Shown here: positions 20,520 to 34,550 of the stretch, piece after piece
How positions within the stretch are numbered: position 1 is the stretch's first letter
How the letters are laid out: each line of letters starts with the position of its first letter
NCBI GenBank assembly: GCA_027924585.1
Contig: BSBM01000092.1
Span: 8,116,001-8,180,000, forward strand
Origin: Larix kaempferi
Taxonomy: Eukaryota > Streptophyta > Pinopsida > Pinales > Pinaceae
Direction: 5' to 3'
DNA length: 64,000 nt
Made by a program: the position numbers and the translations under genes
The notes under the pieces: model-generated
Told to the model about the DNA's origin: nothing
The model's input: only the letters and a program-made list of their open reading frames with translations
The model's database searches: none

Positions 20520-20939
20520 AGACGCCTTGCATTGGGATTACCTTTATACATTGCCTTGGGGTGTAAGACAAAAAAACATTGATTAATTGTATTTGCTAAT
20601 TTTCAATGGATTCATATTAATGTATTGCTCAGTTTGAAATTATGTTTTATAAATTGTTAATCTAATTTATAAACTCAATTTGAAAATGCTTTACTCAATT
20701 TTAAATTTTCATATTTAATGTGTAATTGATGTTAATTTATCACTCAATTTGAACGTTTGCTTTATAAATTGTTTGCAGCTTACATTTTCTACCGCAAGTG
20801 ATTCTTGTGATTATGTAATAATTATTTTCTATAATGCGAGATCAAACCAATTGCATTATGCTTACTAACATCATTGATGTATTAATGTTCAATATTTTTG
20901 AAATCATGATTCTGATGACGAGCTACCTGCCTACCATCT

Positions 20940-23900
20940 TCCGTTGCACCCCAGTACAATGTCAAATCGAGAGAAGGATGAAAAATGAGTGCAACTTGGA
21001 GAGAAAGCATACCAAGCATGGTTGAATCACCCACCTATTCAATTTCCATTGTGTCCATCGTCACCAATTAGAAATGCCTATAGTGATAGTATTTCTTCAC
21101 ATGTTGGAAATGGAGGAAATGAAGTAGAGGTTGGTATGGACGATTTATTACAACAAAGGAGTGCTATGGATGCAATGTTGTTCCATACATTCCAGGACAA
21201 TGAGCTAGGGGATGATGCTCGTATTACTGAATCCTTCTTTGAAATCCTTAAATCAGCTTCCACCACACCTCTATTTGGATCTGGTTGATCAAAGTCTACA
21301 CAGTTGGGGACAACAATGTTACTATACAACTTGAAATCAAATTATGGCATGTCAGACACACGTTTCTCGGTAATGTTGAGGTAACTAACTATCAACTACA
21401 TTATATTTTGAGTAGGCTTGCGACACAATCATCATTGAAAATGGTCAATTTTATAAACATTAAATGACATTGTGCATTTGTATTTCCCACTAACTGTAGT
21501 TTATTCAAAGATAAGGTACTTCTGAATGATCATTTCTTTCCTAGAAGTTGCGCAAAGGAAAAAAATGTTGAAAATGTTGGGTGTAGAGTACATATCTTAT
21601 CATGCATTCCCTACGAATGATTGTATTCTATATAGAGGAAAATATGTAGACAAAGTGATATGTCCAAAATGTGGGCATGAGAGATACAAAGAATCAAATA
21701 ACAAGGCTAAAGCACATGGTCCTCCCCATAATATATTGAGGCACGTTCCTATAATCCCAAGGATTCAAAGACTCTTTCATTGCAAAAAATTAGCTATTAT
21801 ACAGGGATGGCATGCATCAAACCGAAGTGAGGAAGGAGTTATGTGAATCCCAACAGATTCAATAGTCGTGAAGCATATAGAGGATATATGGCCCGATAAA
21901 TTCAAGGATGAAGTACGTAGACTCCGATTGAGCATAGCCATTGATGGCATCAACCCATATTCCCAACCAAACAACATCTATAATATTTGGCTTGTAGTAG
22001 TGATCAATAACAATATCCCCCCATAGTTTTCCGTGAAGAATGAACATCTTATGTTGGCTCTTATAGTCCCTGGTAAAAAAAATGTGAAGAATACGGATGT
22101 TTACCTACAACCATTGATCAATGAATTCAAGGAATTATGGGAAGGGATATGGGTATATGATGTGTCGAGACTCATCCCATCACAAAGAAGTTTTACATTG
22201 TATGGCATATGTGTGTACACCACACATGATTATCTGGGGTTAGGATTTTGTTCAGGTAAATATGTTGTTTTATTTATTTTTACATTCAAAGCAATCATTT
22301 TTGACATATTTAATTCGGTGTGATTGTCTTCATCCTTAACACTAACATGCTCTCTTTACTATAACATCGCAGGTCTTGTAACAAAACGTTATTATGGATG
22401 TAAATGTTTTGTACCTTCTATGAAGGCTAGGTGGTCCAAATACCTACGAAAGTCAGTGTACGACTTCTCTAGGGTATTCCTCCTAGAAAACCACTCTTAT
22501 GGAAGAGAAAAATATGCTTTAAATGGTAAAAGAGAGAAAACCCAAAGGCCTGAAATAATGAGATGTTCGATTCAAATATGCATCCTGCGATCGATGATCC
22601 TGATTTCTTTGACACCTATGTTGAGAAAATGCCCACTGGGATGAAAAGGAGATCGATATTTTATGAGCTCCCATATTGGGAGCATCTTAAGATTTCCCAC
22701 TTAATAGATCCCATGCATATATTTAAAAATGTTTCATCTTCTTTATGGCCTCACATATCATCCAAAAAAAGTGACAAGATGAAAATCAGGAAAGACCTTA
22801 TTGCTTCAAATACGAAAAGAAGCATTGGCCAAGACAAGAAAATAGAGGAGAGGTTGGCTTCTCTTTTTCATTTAAAAAAGGAAATGTCCAATGGATTTTG
22901 AAGAAAGATGATCTTAATTTGGAAAAATAAGTTATATTGGGCATGAAGGCACCTTCTTTTTTTGGGTCTACTCTACGACACTGCTTCAGTACATCAAAGG
23001 AAAAGTTGTCGGGTTTGAAATCACGTGACCATCTCAACCTTCTAAGAGTATGTATAATGCCAAAAAAAAATTATTACAATTTGTTTATATATTTTTCCAC
23101 AAAAGTTAAAATGCACTTAAGTTTTTGTTTACTTTGTAGTGTCATTATCCGTTGTTTTTGTGTGGGTGTGCGAACCATGACTTTCTCGATGACCTACAAC
23201 ATGCCATATCTAGACTATCTGCATTTTTACAGTGGATCACATCAAAGGAGATTTACATTTCTATCATTCCATGGTGGCGTGAAGAGATAGTTGAGATTGT
23301 TTGTATGTTTGACAAGGAACTGCTGTCGAGTTTCATGGACTTGCAAATTCATCTTCTAATTCACCTAGTCAATGAGGTTGAATTAGTCGGGGTGGTATCC
23401 TGTCGCTAGATTTTCTTCTTAAATAGGTTCATGAAAAAAATGAAGGGATTTGTTCGACAAAGGGAAAAACCCAAAGAGTCTATGGTAGAGGGGTGCATAG
23501 TATATGAGTAGTTCTATTATGCAAGTGAGTGCATCAAGCAAATCGACGGCACACCAAGCGCAGTGATTTGGGATGATGAACATGATGAGGACAGAAGGGA
23601 AGTGGAGGTACTGGAAACAAATGGAAAAAGGTGCATGATAAAGATTAAGTCACTTATCTTTCGATATTCAATTTTCCACATAGTAACTTATATTCACAAC
23701 AAACGTCAAATTCTATATTTGATCCCATACCTGTTGAATGTGGTTTTGTTTCCATGAATACAACAACAAATTCAGAAATTAATGCAATCAATAAAATCAT
23801 TCTTTACAATGCAGAGGCAACACAGCTGTGGGTCACATTGTATGAAGGGAAGAGGAGGAAATGGGACATTGATAGAAAAGAATTCAGGCGGTTGCACGGT

Positions 23901-24685
23901 AGAAGCATGCCTTTTCCATATCATTTAAAATAAAATATGCCAATGATTTGTCCCAACAGTTGGGTTGCAGACCAAGTCAGAGAGAAATATGGTGCATCTA
24001 ATTGTTACCCTCCTGAAGAGAAGGATGCGCTAAACATTGGCATCGGGTGCAGCAACTCGGTAATAAAATAATTATGTACATAATTTATAACTTTATAATG
24101 CAACTTTGAATTATAATATTTATGTTTAATATATTAATGGTTGGGTTAATAGACATATGACATCATCATTTGTTAACTTTTCTTATAGGTGCATTCATTC
24201 CCATCTATGTATGATTATGGACATCATTTTCACACCGAGGATGTTGATAATGGTCGTGTTACACAAGTTGTGGAGTGGAAATTGAGTTCGACCAATCTAG
24301 TCATGCTAGCCCCCGAGATCGAAACTTGGTAGGAGGGGTGTTGGGTTATGTCATAAAGATACAAGAGATCATTCAAGTGGACTTTTCATCTTTCCAATGT
24401 GTTATTTTTAGGTGCAGGTGGTGGGACACATTCGACATGAATAATGTAAAGGAATATTGTGATAGTGGGTTGATATGTATCAACTATAGAAAGATGTGGG
24501 ATGAAAGTGAGGAGCCTTTTGTTTTCCCAAAACACTACAACCAAGTGTGCTTTCACCCAAATGTGTTGGATAGAGATTGGTGGTTCATATTAAGACACGA
24601 CCCTAGAAGTAAACATGTTTCAAAGAACGACAATGCTATCATGCCAACTGAGGAATATAATGAGGGTGATGGCAACAAAGAGTGA
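20940..24685 (+). pseudogene. TNP2-type CACTA transposase, broken
   Basis: Coding similarity follows the TNP2 family in order. An N-terminal part (20990-21400, with NHPPIQFPLCP and LLYNLKSNYGMSD) is followed by the zinc-binding part (21550-21840: VEYISYHAFPTNDC, CPKCGHERY, VPIIPRIQRLF). The core comes next (21860-22240: IEDIWPDKFKDEVRRLRLS, VDVYLQPL-like NTDVYLQPLINEFKELWEG), then an intron-like gap (about 22256-22373). The conserved block RSIFYELPYWEHLKISHLID with DPMHIFKNV (22650-22740) follows. A DUF4218-like part (23150-23560: SIIPWWREEIVEIVCMF, DLQIHLLIHLVNEVEL) and a DUF4216-like C-terminus (24380-24640: VIFRCRWWDTF, RDWWFILRHDPRSK) complete it. Stops (for example TGA 21844, TAG 22024, TGA 22899, TAG 23406) and frameshifts show it is dead. 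In the family this protein cuts at the terminal CACTA repeats. Confidence 0.85.
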
Positions 24686-24689
24686 TATG

Positions 24690-27350
24690 TACATGTTTTA
24701 TTTTGTCATTTATAGACTGAGATATCATTTTTTTATTGTTATATTTTAATTTTTCATCTTATGACGGTGGAAATCATGTCTTGTGTATACATATAAATAC
24801 ACCATGAAAACAACTTACATGATTCAATTTTATATTTGTGAAAGTAAAGGCTAACTTATTTTTCTGGACTTGAAGGTGTCCTCTAATTTCTATATTAATA
24901 TTGCAATAATGATTGCATTTTATGATGTTTTTGTTATAAATAATGATAAGAATTATAATTGCATTAATTTATGGCATTTCTGGTAGATTAATGTAATGTT
25001 TTTTTATTATATGATTCGATTAAGTTCAATTAATTTATGGCCTTGATAACAATGTAATTTACAAAAAAAATTAAGGTGCTCTACAATGACTTTAATTAAT
25101 ATTTGTGGGCCTTATAACAATGAAATTTACAAGAAAATTTAAGGTGGTGTCTAATTTCTCCATGATCAACATTTGAATGTTTGTATTTCTTGATGTTTTG
25201 TTATAAATCATAATGCTAAGAATTATAATTGCATTAATTAAGTTGGATTGAGAGAAAATGTTGTTCTTTTAATTAAGTATTTGTCTTTCTTCCCAATTAA
25301 GCTTTGATATAATTTGTCATTGTAAAGTGATTTATTGCCAAAAGACAATTAAAATGTTGAATGATACATCATTGATAGGTCATATTGATCATGTTCATAT
25401 TTACATTCTTTTATGTGATGTTCATATTCATATATTATAATAATATTACAATATGATAATACTACTTGACTTTTTATACCTGCCGAAAGGCAGGTAATAT
25501 TGTAATCAACAAGATGTCAAAAGTCTTTGACTTTCAATTAATCAACTCAATTAAAAAACTTATTCTAAAGTTTAACTTTGTAACTTAATTTTTTATTTTT
25601 TAATAATCTATTATATTTTACTTCATTGGTTGAATGTGTGAAATGATATTGATATGACTATTTTAGATCTTATTCCTGTCAGAACAGGAAGAAAAAATAA
25701 AATTAATTTATTTTTACTATTGGTTGTTTTAGGCTGACACCTCACAAAGCCTAAAAGAGGGTGCGTTCTTAAATTAATGACATTGATCATGTTTTGCAAG
25801 ATTACATGCGTACACCCCTCTTGTGTGAATGAATAACAATTGTTGCACTTTGTGACTCAACCAAATTGAAGGGGAAAACACTAATTCCACGTATTGCCTG
25901 ACTCTCTCATATTTCCTTTATATTAGCTCCCCCTAGATTATTTATTTTAATTAATGTAGGACATCTGTTTTCCCAATTAATATATGGACCATCAGCCTTA
26001 TAACTACAATAGTAGCCTTTAACAGATTATACGCCTGTGAAATAATATAACCAATCTACTTTGAATGAACACAAAAATAGTAAAAGAACAAAATATGTGC
26101 ACTTAGATATTTATTTTGTCACTTTTGTAGAGATTAAAATATAATTTATTTGGCTGGGATATTTTGGAATCATACGAACAACTTAGCTATTTAGTTACTA
26201 GCATTTACATTTATCTTCTATAAAGAGTGACATAGTAATAACTCTTACAATGCAAATAATAACTTGATGTGTTATAATAGTTTCGAATTCTTCGTCAAAT
26301 GACATTAGATAGCAGTATTGTTCTACTTCACTTGTACTCTAGATTGGTATGGATAGGGCTAATATGTCGTCATCAATACTTTATCAATAATTGCTAACAC
26401 TTGTACATCTCTCCAACTCTATTTCAAGTTTTAAAGGCATGGAGTAAGACATGTCACTTTTCTTTTGCTTTTAAACTATACACAAGTAATACATTGTTAA
26501 AATGTTCCATAATTATTTTAACTTAAGTTTTCAATTATGTAGAATTATTACATTGAAACATTTCTAAGAGGCAGGTATAAGCAGCTTTGCTACTAATTTC
26601 ACTTCTTTTATGATGTTTGGCAATTACACTTATAAATTAACAACAAGATTCATTTATGTTTATCATTTGAATATATAATTAATTTATACACAACATTAGA
26701 TGATGAAGAGGTAATTTCCTTATTATACAACAATCATGCATAAATCATAGAGTTTCCACAACTTCGCCCATAATTTACAATGCAAATTGTGATGCTTTTG
26801 TCGACTAAATTAATACTTAGTGATTTAAAGACCCAATACATGATTTTCAATAATACAAAGTTCTTTAAGTACATAAATATACGATCATCATCATTTTCAA
26901 CACCTAGCAAACATAAACATAACCATAAGTTTTAACAAAAACTTAAATTCATCATCATCATTTTGATGACATTCCCATAAACATACCATTATTATAATCA
27001 TTGTCAGCATCTAACAAAAAATAAATAAACACCATCATATATACCATCATACCATCATTAACATAAAACCGAAAATAAGCATGCATGAACGTACCATCAT
27101 AAACATTAATATTTACGTCATATATTCATGTAACATATACAACTAACAGATTTAAACATCATCTAACACATCACATAACTAATAATACACGTAAACATAA
27201 TTAATTAATGTTCCATGATCATCATTTTCACCATATAAATAATAAACATCAACATAAAAATCGACATCAACATAAACATTGACATCAACATAAACATGAT
27301 AAATGCAAAATATATATAGATATGAACATATATAACATCAAAGTCATGAT
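24690..27350. other. AT-rich stretch without a gene, inside the CACTA element
   Basis: No supported coding region. The part 24850-25260 contains two related copies of a segment ending GAATTATAATTGCATTAATT, about 300 bp apart. Two short perfect hairpins occur: TACCTGCC-GAAA-GGCAGGTA (25477-25496) and TTCCTGT-CAGA-ACAGGAA (25673-25690). The rest is simple AT-rich sequence with many ATCATC and AACATAAACAT runs near 26880-27300. Confidence 0.5.
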
Positions 27351-27393
27351 ACAATATGTCAAATATAAAATATCTCCAGTGAAAAAACTGCTC

Positions 27394-29310
27394 TCACATA
27401 TCTGCTCCACCTCCACCAGTAGAGGCGTCATCAGTATCTCTCTGACCTGAGCTAGATGCATCATCACATCCAGCAATAGAGCTAGAGGCAGTATTAACAC
27501 CTCTCCCAACAGTGGCAGAGGCACCAGTACTTATAATACCAAAAGGAAAAATAGGTATGAGAGAAAGAGGTATATGCCCATCAAGATGAAGTGTACGACC
27601 CTCTCTGAGCAACTCTAAAATAGAAACAACGTCTGAATTAGGAACCGGTGGATGGTCAGGCCGATGAGTAGGATCGAAGGGTATATCGAGAAGGAGTACA
27701 GGATCAGATGATGATGTAGGATAAGGAGGAAGTTCGAGTAGGAGTGGAGGACTAGATAATGATGGAGGTGGAGGAGGAGGATTAGATGTCAAAGCTAATG
27801 GGGGAGGAGGTGGATTAGTATATGTTGAAGCTAGTGGAGGAGGGGCTGGAGGTGGAGGAGGTGGTGGAGGAGGCTGATGCGTAGCCAACTAAAAGCGTGC
27901 ACTAACAATATGCTACATAAAAAACCCAATATGACAAGGAATAATCCTCCATATATCCACAAGATCAGGGTCATCACGAATGTCATGCGGCCGCACAGGA
28001 TAAACACCTACATCTTCCAACAATTTGGCCAACTTGTCTGCCACATCCTGAATATACCTATCATGGGGCCTACATGGACGGTGACCAAGATTTATACTAG
28101 CCAATTGTGCGCCATCCTGATCTTGCTCCTCCATATCTTGATCATCATGAGCGGGAGGAGGTGGCCCAAACTCTACATCAAAGTTGTCAATATCTGCAAA
28201 ATATATTGTATAGAATAATAATTAGACGATTTCAATAAAAATAAACATATTTATAACATATTTAATTTTCATTAAGTATAAAGAGAATAAAATGAAACTA
28301 TATTAATTTAAACGTAACATTAATATTACCTCTCTCATCAGATGGCTCATCTGGTGTGAAGAAGATCTTTGGGAACCCTCTCCAGTCAATCCTGCATATG
28401 GATATGGCACCATGTCAAGTGCATGCTCATACTCACTGGCCAACATCTCCAACACATCTGAGGTGATCCTAGTAGGGAACTTAGGTTTCCCCCTCTTGGA
28501 CATCATCTCCCCCTACATGTGCATACGCACCTCAGTCATCGGCCTAGCAGGTAGACACCCAAATGATGTCTTGGTGGCCGAAAACCTCTCAAAAAATAAA
28601 CAAAAAATCTCTGAACCGAAAGGGAAGTTGGACCTCCCATCAATTACTGTACGACATCTATCCAAAGCATAACAAAACTGCCACAAAAAAATGGCAAACT
28701 ACCTAATGCATCTAGGTATCTGCACTAAAGATTCAACATAATACAATAAGGGGCAACTAATGTGTTTTCCATCAATAGTGTAGTGTGCCAGCATCGTAAT
28801 CAAAAGAGAGAGGCATATAACCTCCTCTCGACCAAAAGCATTGATCTGAAGATGCCCATTGCTCACCTGAAAATCAGCCAGATGGACGACCGCATCATTG
28901 ATATATCTCACGAAGTAAGCTAGCTAACTCTCTGTTGCAGCACCAGCTGGGACATCGGGGAATTGGGGTAAATCCTCCCCTCTCCTAGATAGCCCAGTGA
29001 TGAAATAAATATCCTCCTCAGTGGGGTGGAACCACTAACCTCCACTAATAGAAAATTCCTGCCTCTGATGATCCCAATGTCGGATGAGATGACATAACAA
29101 TGTAGAGTGGCCCTTAAGGGATAAATCCTCGTGATAGAACTTCAGGAGGCCAACAATACTCAAGAGCTCTATATCTAAGCAGTAATGGGGTGAGGGTACA
29201 AATCCATCTCCCTCTCCCTAGCCTCCCACTGTTTGACCATGGTATATTGCTCAATATGAGCAGGCTCCTGTTGAGAAGCATGTCGTCGCTCATGTATCTG
29301 TTTCACATAT
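27394..29310 (-). pseudogene. Unrecognised minus-strand gene with polyproline region, inside the CACTA element
   Basis: I do not recognise this protein. From the N-terminal side it reads QYVKQIHERRHASQQEPAH (29310-29250), then WFHPTEEDIYFITGLSRR (about 29030-28975), then a well-preserved stretch opened at 28911 (VRYINDAVVHLADFQVSNG), then PTRITSDVLEMLASEYEHAL (about 28470-28410) to a donor AGAG|GTAATA near 28331. After an intron, acceptor TTGCAG near 28204 leads to an acidic exon (DIDNFDVEFGPPPPAHDDQD; 28200-27913), then a proline-rich tail (nine consecutive prolines, then PPPPPLALTS; 27888-27394) ending in a Gly-Gly-Gly-Gly-Ala-Asp-Met terminus. Frameshifts and stops are visible (for example near 28395 and 28920). 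The WFHPTEEDIYFITGL block vaguely recalls the plant mobile domain, which is a low-confidence idea. It points toward the transposase from the right side. Confidence 0.45.
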
Positions 29311-29369
29311 TGCATACACTTAAAACAATATTTACTAACATCAATAATAAAATTTTATGAAAAGAATAA

Positions 29370-30720
29370 AGTGTTCCATCTGGTGCACCAGAATAATACA
29401 AGCGCACCGTAAACGATGCTTTAATGTTACAATTGCACTGATTGCGGTGCTGCAACGATCTTACCGCACCAAATTTTTTAATTTAAAATTAATGTCAACG
29501 GTGCATCAATAATATAATACACAGTTACGATCAAAGAATTTAATTAACGGTGCGCTAAAACCAAATTGGCGCACCAGTGCATTCAATGCATAGAACGCAC
29601 CGAACACATTTTTCGAAATGTAATTCTGGTGCATCCATTCCATGTAAGAGCACTGTCACTAGTGTATTGACGTGGAATGGGCGCATCGGAAACATAATTT
29701 TGTAAATAGTTTAATAATTCATTTTTGGTGCATTTAGTTCAAGTAAGCGCAATGTTAATGGTGCGTTTATTTCAACCAACCAGACCGTTTATTAATAAAC
29801 GTTATTACAATTTAATTAACGGTTCACTAATTGAACTTAAGTGCACTCACTACAGTGCTCTTAAATTCCATTTGTGCACTATACAATTTATGTATTATTT
29901 TATTACATAATGTTTACCGGTGCACCATGGACATGTCAAATCATTGGTAACGAAGTTGTGACTTATCCCTTAGTGCACCAAAAAATTTATTTGTCTTTAT
30001 TATTTATGTTTGATGGTGTGTCTCATGATTTAGAGGGAACCAAAATACTGGTGCTCTAAATCATCGAACACATCGTTAAGAAATTGAATATTTTTGGGAA
30101 CCGGTCCATTCCATCTATTCGGATCACACCGCTATGGTGTGGCCTGTAATAATTTATAGGATGCACCACATGCTGGTGTGATCCAAATGGATCGAACGAA
30201 GCACGCATAATTTTTTTATTTTTTTTAAATACAAAATACTAAATCATAATTTCAAAAATTAATCTATTAAAAAATTAAATTATGAGGTAACAAAGAATTT
30301 ACTTGTTGAACGACCCTTCGAGGAGGCATCCTGGAGATGTATGGAAATTTTGAAATTTTGACCACCTTTATCAAAATTCAAAATAGCAGTAACAGCCAAT
30401 AGGGATGAAGAATGTGTCCATGTGGACCATGGATGTCAGAGCATCCAAGTGGGTGAGGTTTCGCACTGGTGCAATTGGGCTCAAACGCACTGTGAGGTGG
30501 TAAAAATGAATTTTACCTCGCGGGTTTTTTTTTATTAAACCCTGTTCCAGTGTGTTTTCGGGTAAAGTGCACCGGTGCGGGAGATCAAGGTAATGCACCT
30601 ACAAATAAGGTTTTTTTTTTAAATAATGGATTTTCATTTATTGGAAACCAATGCATTTGAAAAACACCAACACATTGGTGCATATATTACAAAGATGCAC
30701 CATTATTTTAGCTTCATACT
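29370..30720. repeat. Right cluster of GCACCGGTGC-type motifs
   Basis: More than twenty variants in both orientations occur, including GGTGCACCAGAA (29382), GGCGCACCAGTGC (29569), ACCGGTGCACCATGG (29917) and GCACCGGTGC (30569-30578). The cluster stops abruptly at about 30720, which is my estimate for the right side of the element. Confidence 0.6.
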
Positions 30721-30839
30721 TTAGCATTAAAACTTAGGTCTTGTAAACCCAAGTTTTGATTCCACATACAACCTAGATTATGTTTCTGATGCAAGTGTGA
30801 ATGGAAAAATCCTATCCAAACTACTTACCCTAAGATTAG

Positions 30840-31270
30840 GATGATTCTAAAGTTAACAAAATCACCCAACTTAGCCAAAAACCAGCCAAGTCTCTCTTCC
30901 ACAAAATGCGGGCTTCACTTCCCAAAACTGCCTCCCGCAATTTTCTTTCCACAGTTATCTTCCCACAGTGACCTTTCTGCAATGACCTTGCGGAACCATA
31001 TTCCTTCTGCAATTGAGGGCGTCCTTTCCAACTTTCCTCCACAATTTCCCTATGCAATTGGCATCCACAAACGATCCTTCCGCAATTGGTTCCCTTCTGC
31101 AATTGTGGATGTGCTTTCGTAACTTCCTCGCAATTGACTTCCACAACGGGTGTCTGCAACTTCCTTCTTTCCACAATTGCAGGTTGCAAGTTGTGGACGA
31201 CCTTTTGCGACTTTCTCAAAAGTGCCTTCACAATTTTCTTCTGCAAATTGTCTCACGCAAAGTTCTTCCC
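30840..31270. repeat. Degenerate short repeat around GCAATTG
   Basis: Over 400 bp the words TTCTGCAATTG, TTCCGCAATTGG, CTCGCAATTGAC and CCACAATTGCAG recur every 25-40 bp. All six frames contain ORFs of 68-136 codons because the array has few stops; none looks like a real protein. Confidence 0.5.
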
Positions 31271-31379
31271 GCGTCTACTTTCGACCGTCGGATGGCCGGT
31301 GTGCCTATCCGCAAATTTTGTGGGTCGTTGGATTTAGGATCAATGGTGGATCCAAATCCTATGGAATAACTATGCATCC

Positions 31380-34300
31380 ACTTAGTCGTTAACTCCTAAC
31401 TTCTTTCCTCTACAGAACCCTGCATGAACCGTTGATTTCTTTGCGGATTTGATCTCATCTGTTGATCTACTTCCAATGTGGAACTCTTAACGTAGCTTTG
31501 TGGAACTCTAACTCCCACGCATGTTCACTTCGCGATTTATTTCTCCATCATCAATCTGTCTTCTATCCTTCGATCTGGACCATTCAACTTTGTCAAATGC
31601 AATCTCTGCAACTTCTAGGCCAATTGATCAGAGGATCGATCAATCGACCTCAACCCAACTTCATCGATCTTGATCTCCTTCTCTGGATCATCTCCATAGC
31701 TTCAATTTAGCTTCACCCAACTCAACTTCATGGACTCATCCTGGTCTAACCTCGAGCTTCACTTCCCACGCAACTCTGCAAATTCATTCATCCAGGGCAT
31801 CGATCCAAGGGTTTACACAGCAAATACATCACTTACGCGAGCACTCATACACAGGGATCAGTTAGACGTCTTCTACCACATTCAATCTTCAAAATCCCTA
31901 GTTCCAGGCTACAACATACACACAAACTTATCAGTCATTAACAGAGTTCATTAACCATTCAATTCACAGAACCATATACACTGAGAGAGAGTTATTCTTC
32001 TATTAATTCAAACATAGGTCATCATTGACATAGAGCTACACAGTTATCCTTCTTCATTTACACATAAGCAACCTGATACAAGCAAGATCACTTCCCATGG
32101 CCTGATTTACATTTTTTTGCCACCTCCTCATGCCTCACAGGCTTACACACGTATATACACAGATGACTCTGAAACCAATTTTGGTTCAGATCCTTATTTT
32201 ACTCAACAAGCTCCTAAATTACTGTAACTATAATCTAATTCTAGCAGGATCCTAAACCTATCTCAATGACTCGCTTATGAGAGCCTTGATCCTCATCAAA
32301 TGTTTCCATTAGATAAGGACTTAGTTACATGACTCATCACCCATCTAGAATCTCACGCAAGACATAGGTTTATTTACAATATTTCATTCAAAGACATATT
32401 AACTCAGAAAATGAAGACCTCTCCTAGGTTTGATCCAAACATTGGACTTGGACTTGGATGGAGAGCAGGATGCTCCTACATCAGTTTCCAGTCACATAAA
32501 ACATACATTAATCATGCAATTTTACCACAGAATAAACTCCAAATGGAATAAAATTCTATTAAGGTTGACAACATTAAACCAAATCACTATTTGAATATGT
32601 AGACTTTTCCTATTACTCATGCATGAAAATATGGATAACAATTATATAGAAACGAAAACATAAATCACCGAGCAATTCAATTTACAGGAAGATAGCTTTC
32701 AGATAATAATATGCGAATCTAATTCGTACCTAGATACATGCAAATCATAACTCCATTCACTAACAAATCATTCCTCTAATTGTCTATACAATTAAAATGT
32801 AATTCATTCTGAAACGGAATATATAACAAATTCACAGAATCATTACTAGAATGTACCAGTACGATTTTAAACCCAACATAAATAGAGTTTAACCCTTCAT
32901 TTACTGAATTCATTATAAAATAAAATAATATCATTTACATATATGAAAGGTCTTACATGAAAATCCAAGACACGAGCTTCATATTCACTACAATTTATAA
33001 TTCAGATTCTTCATAGATTATTAAAAAAAATAACTTCAAATAATCACTGAATAAAACACATCATTTTGCATAACAACAAAGTTAACTCAAGAATTAATAT
33101 TCTTTAGAGAACATTTTATCCATTAAACTCAATCCCAATAATTAATTAATAGAAACAAAGCATGAACCGATATACAGAATTCAAGCAAGAATATTCAAGT
33201 ACAATTTCACATTGCAATACAAGAAATACTTCAAATCTTCTAGGAATTATTCCATTCTTGCAAGTTTCATAAAAATAATAATAAAGTAGATACAGAGCAA
33301 GAGTACTTATCTGTATAATGATTATTTGAGCAACTGGATGTGTGTGAGGCACGCTCATCCCAACCGTAGGCTTCCTTTTTCTAAATCTTTGAACAAGGTG
33401 CCACCCCCGAGCTGGGACTTTGTATTCACTAGTAAAAACATCAAGGTCAAAAAACAAAGAATGGACAGATGCAAAAAGTAATTCCCCACCAATATTTTAG
33501 CTTGGCACTCACCCAATTCCCACACCAATAGCATGGTTTCTCTTTCCAATTTCAATAACTTTTTTTTAAATTGATTTCAAAATAAATAGTGTAGTTCCTT
33601 CTTCTATAAATGGTACAAAATACTAAAATTGCCTAGCTTTTAATGTCAAACTATGCCCATAATCACTTGGAACACAACAGTAAAATGAACTAGCTATTAC
33701 AACCAAACTATGCCCAAAATTACTTGGAGCAAAACAATAAAACGACATGGATATTACTGTCAAACTATGCCCAGAATTACCTGGAGAAAAACAGTAAAAT
33801 GACCTGGCTATTTTTGTCAAACTATACCCAGGATTACCTCCAGGAAATATTTATACACATTTCGTAAATTCGTTGGAAGTTTATTTACATATTCGGTAGG
33901 ACAACCCTCACCTAGCAATTGTCCAAATTCAGCTCTAACCATCAAGGTCGTAATACTAGTGCAAAATTTTCAATCCCAACAGACAAAATGGTTCGCTAAC
34001 AAAATCGAAAACAAAAGACTTTTCCCTCTGTCCATACCAATGTGAATGAACGGAGAGTTTGTGTGCTCAGAGTACTCAGAGAGTTTAGATTGTTTCTTCC
34101 CCAGTGTTCAGAGAAAAAAGGAATGAATTCATGTCCTCATTCCTCCTTCATGCATGCCTTTTTTTTGCATGGCAATAATCTCCCACATGGTCTTTCCTCC
34201 AAAGACTCGCGTCCCATAAATTATTAAAATTTTGTTTAGATTGCCACCAAACTATCATTTTTTATGAAGGATAGTTCATAAAGTTTAAAATGTAAAAATA

Positions 34301-34550
34301 CTAGAGCATAATTAAAATAATTTAAGGGTCAAGTTAAGGCTAAGCTCATGTTATATCCCCCTTAAGCTTCCCATAGCCCCCTTTCCTTCTCGTTGATGAA
34401 TTCATAGTCCCTTTCTCTTTAGCGTTTTCCTCAAGCACAACCAGTTGTATTTTATATTAATTTTTCAAAATATAATTTATTTAGTCTTTCGGGCATTTCA
34501 TCATCAAATTTTACATCATTATATCAAGGGTCTAAAACGGGGCTATTACA
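31380..34550 (-). mobile_element. LTR family E, copy 1 (probable long Gypsy-type LTR), minus strand
   Basis: On the minus strand position 34550 begins TGTAATAGCCCCGTTTTAG, a common form for plant Gypsy LTR starts. The same family appears at 55752. Both share the pair CCCAACC(G/A)TAGG and, about 40 bp later, CCACCCCCGAGCTGG (33401-33415 and 55252-55266). The left boundary is not visible, and I found no primer-binding site. The interior has no ORF I can identify; it includes the 57-bp tandem repeat at 33647. Confidence 0.4.
33647..33845. repeat. 57-bp tandem repeat
   Basis: Units start at 33647, 33704, 33761 and 33818, each beginning CAAACTATGCCCA or CAAACTATACCCA and continuing with a CTTGGAG...ACAGTAAAATGA segment. 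The last unit is partial. The 65-codon minus-strand ORF over it is a repeat artefact. Confidence 0.85.

Larger units (their letters stand above)
14700..30720. mobile_element. Decayed CACTA-like DNA transposon, about 16 kb
   Basis: The extent is inferred from clusters of a GCACCGGTGC-type motif at 14720-15190 and 29370-30720 and from the TNP2-type transposase between them. I could not find intact CACTA termini or a 3-bp target duplication. The left end may have been lost or may lie beyond element B. Inside are a minus-strand gene (15804-17640), a SET-domain pseudogene (19168-20519), the transposase (20940-24685) and a second minus-strand gene (27394-29310). It could be two overlapping elements, because the motif also clusters internally at 17700-18060 and 18690-19020. 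Confidence 0.55.

Noticed and set aside
25477-25496. 8-bp hairpin with GAAA loop resembling a bacterial terminator
   Set aside because: The context is a plant transposon without bacterial genes. A single short hairpin in AT-rich sequence has no support as a terminator.
30836-31392. Cluster of ORFs of 68-136 codons on both strands
   Set aside because: All frames are open because the GCAATTG-type short repeat lacks stops. No frame shows a protein-like pattern.
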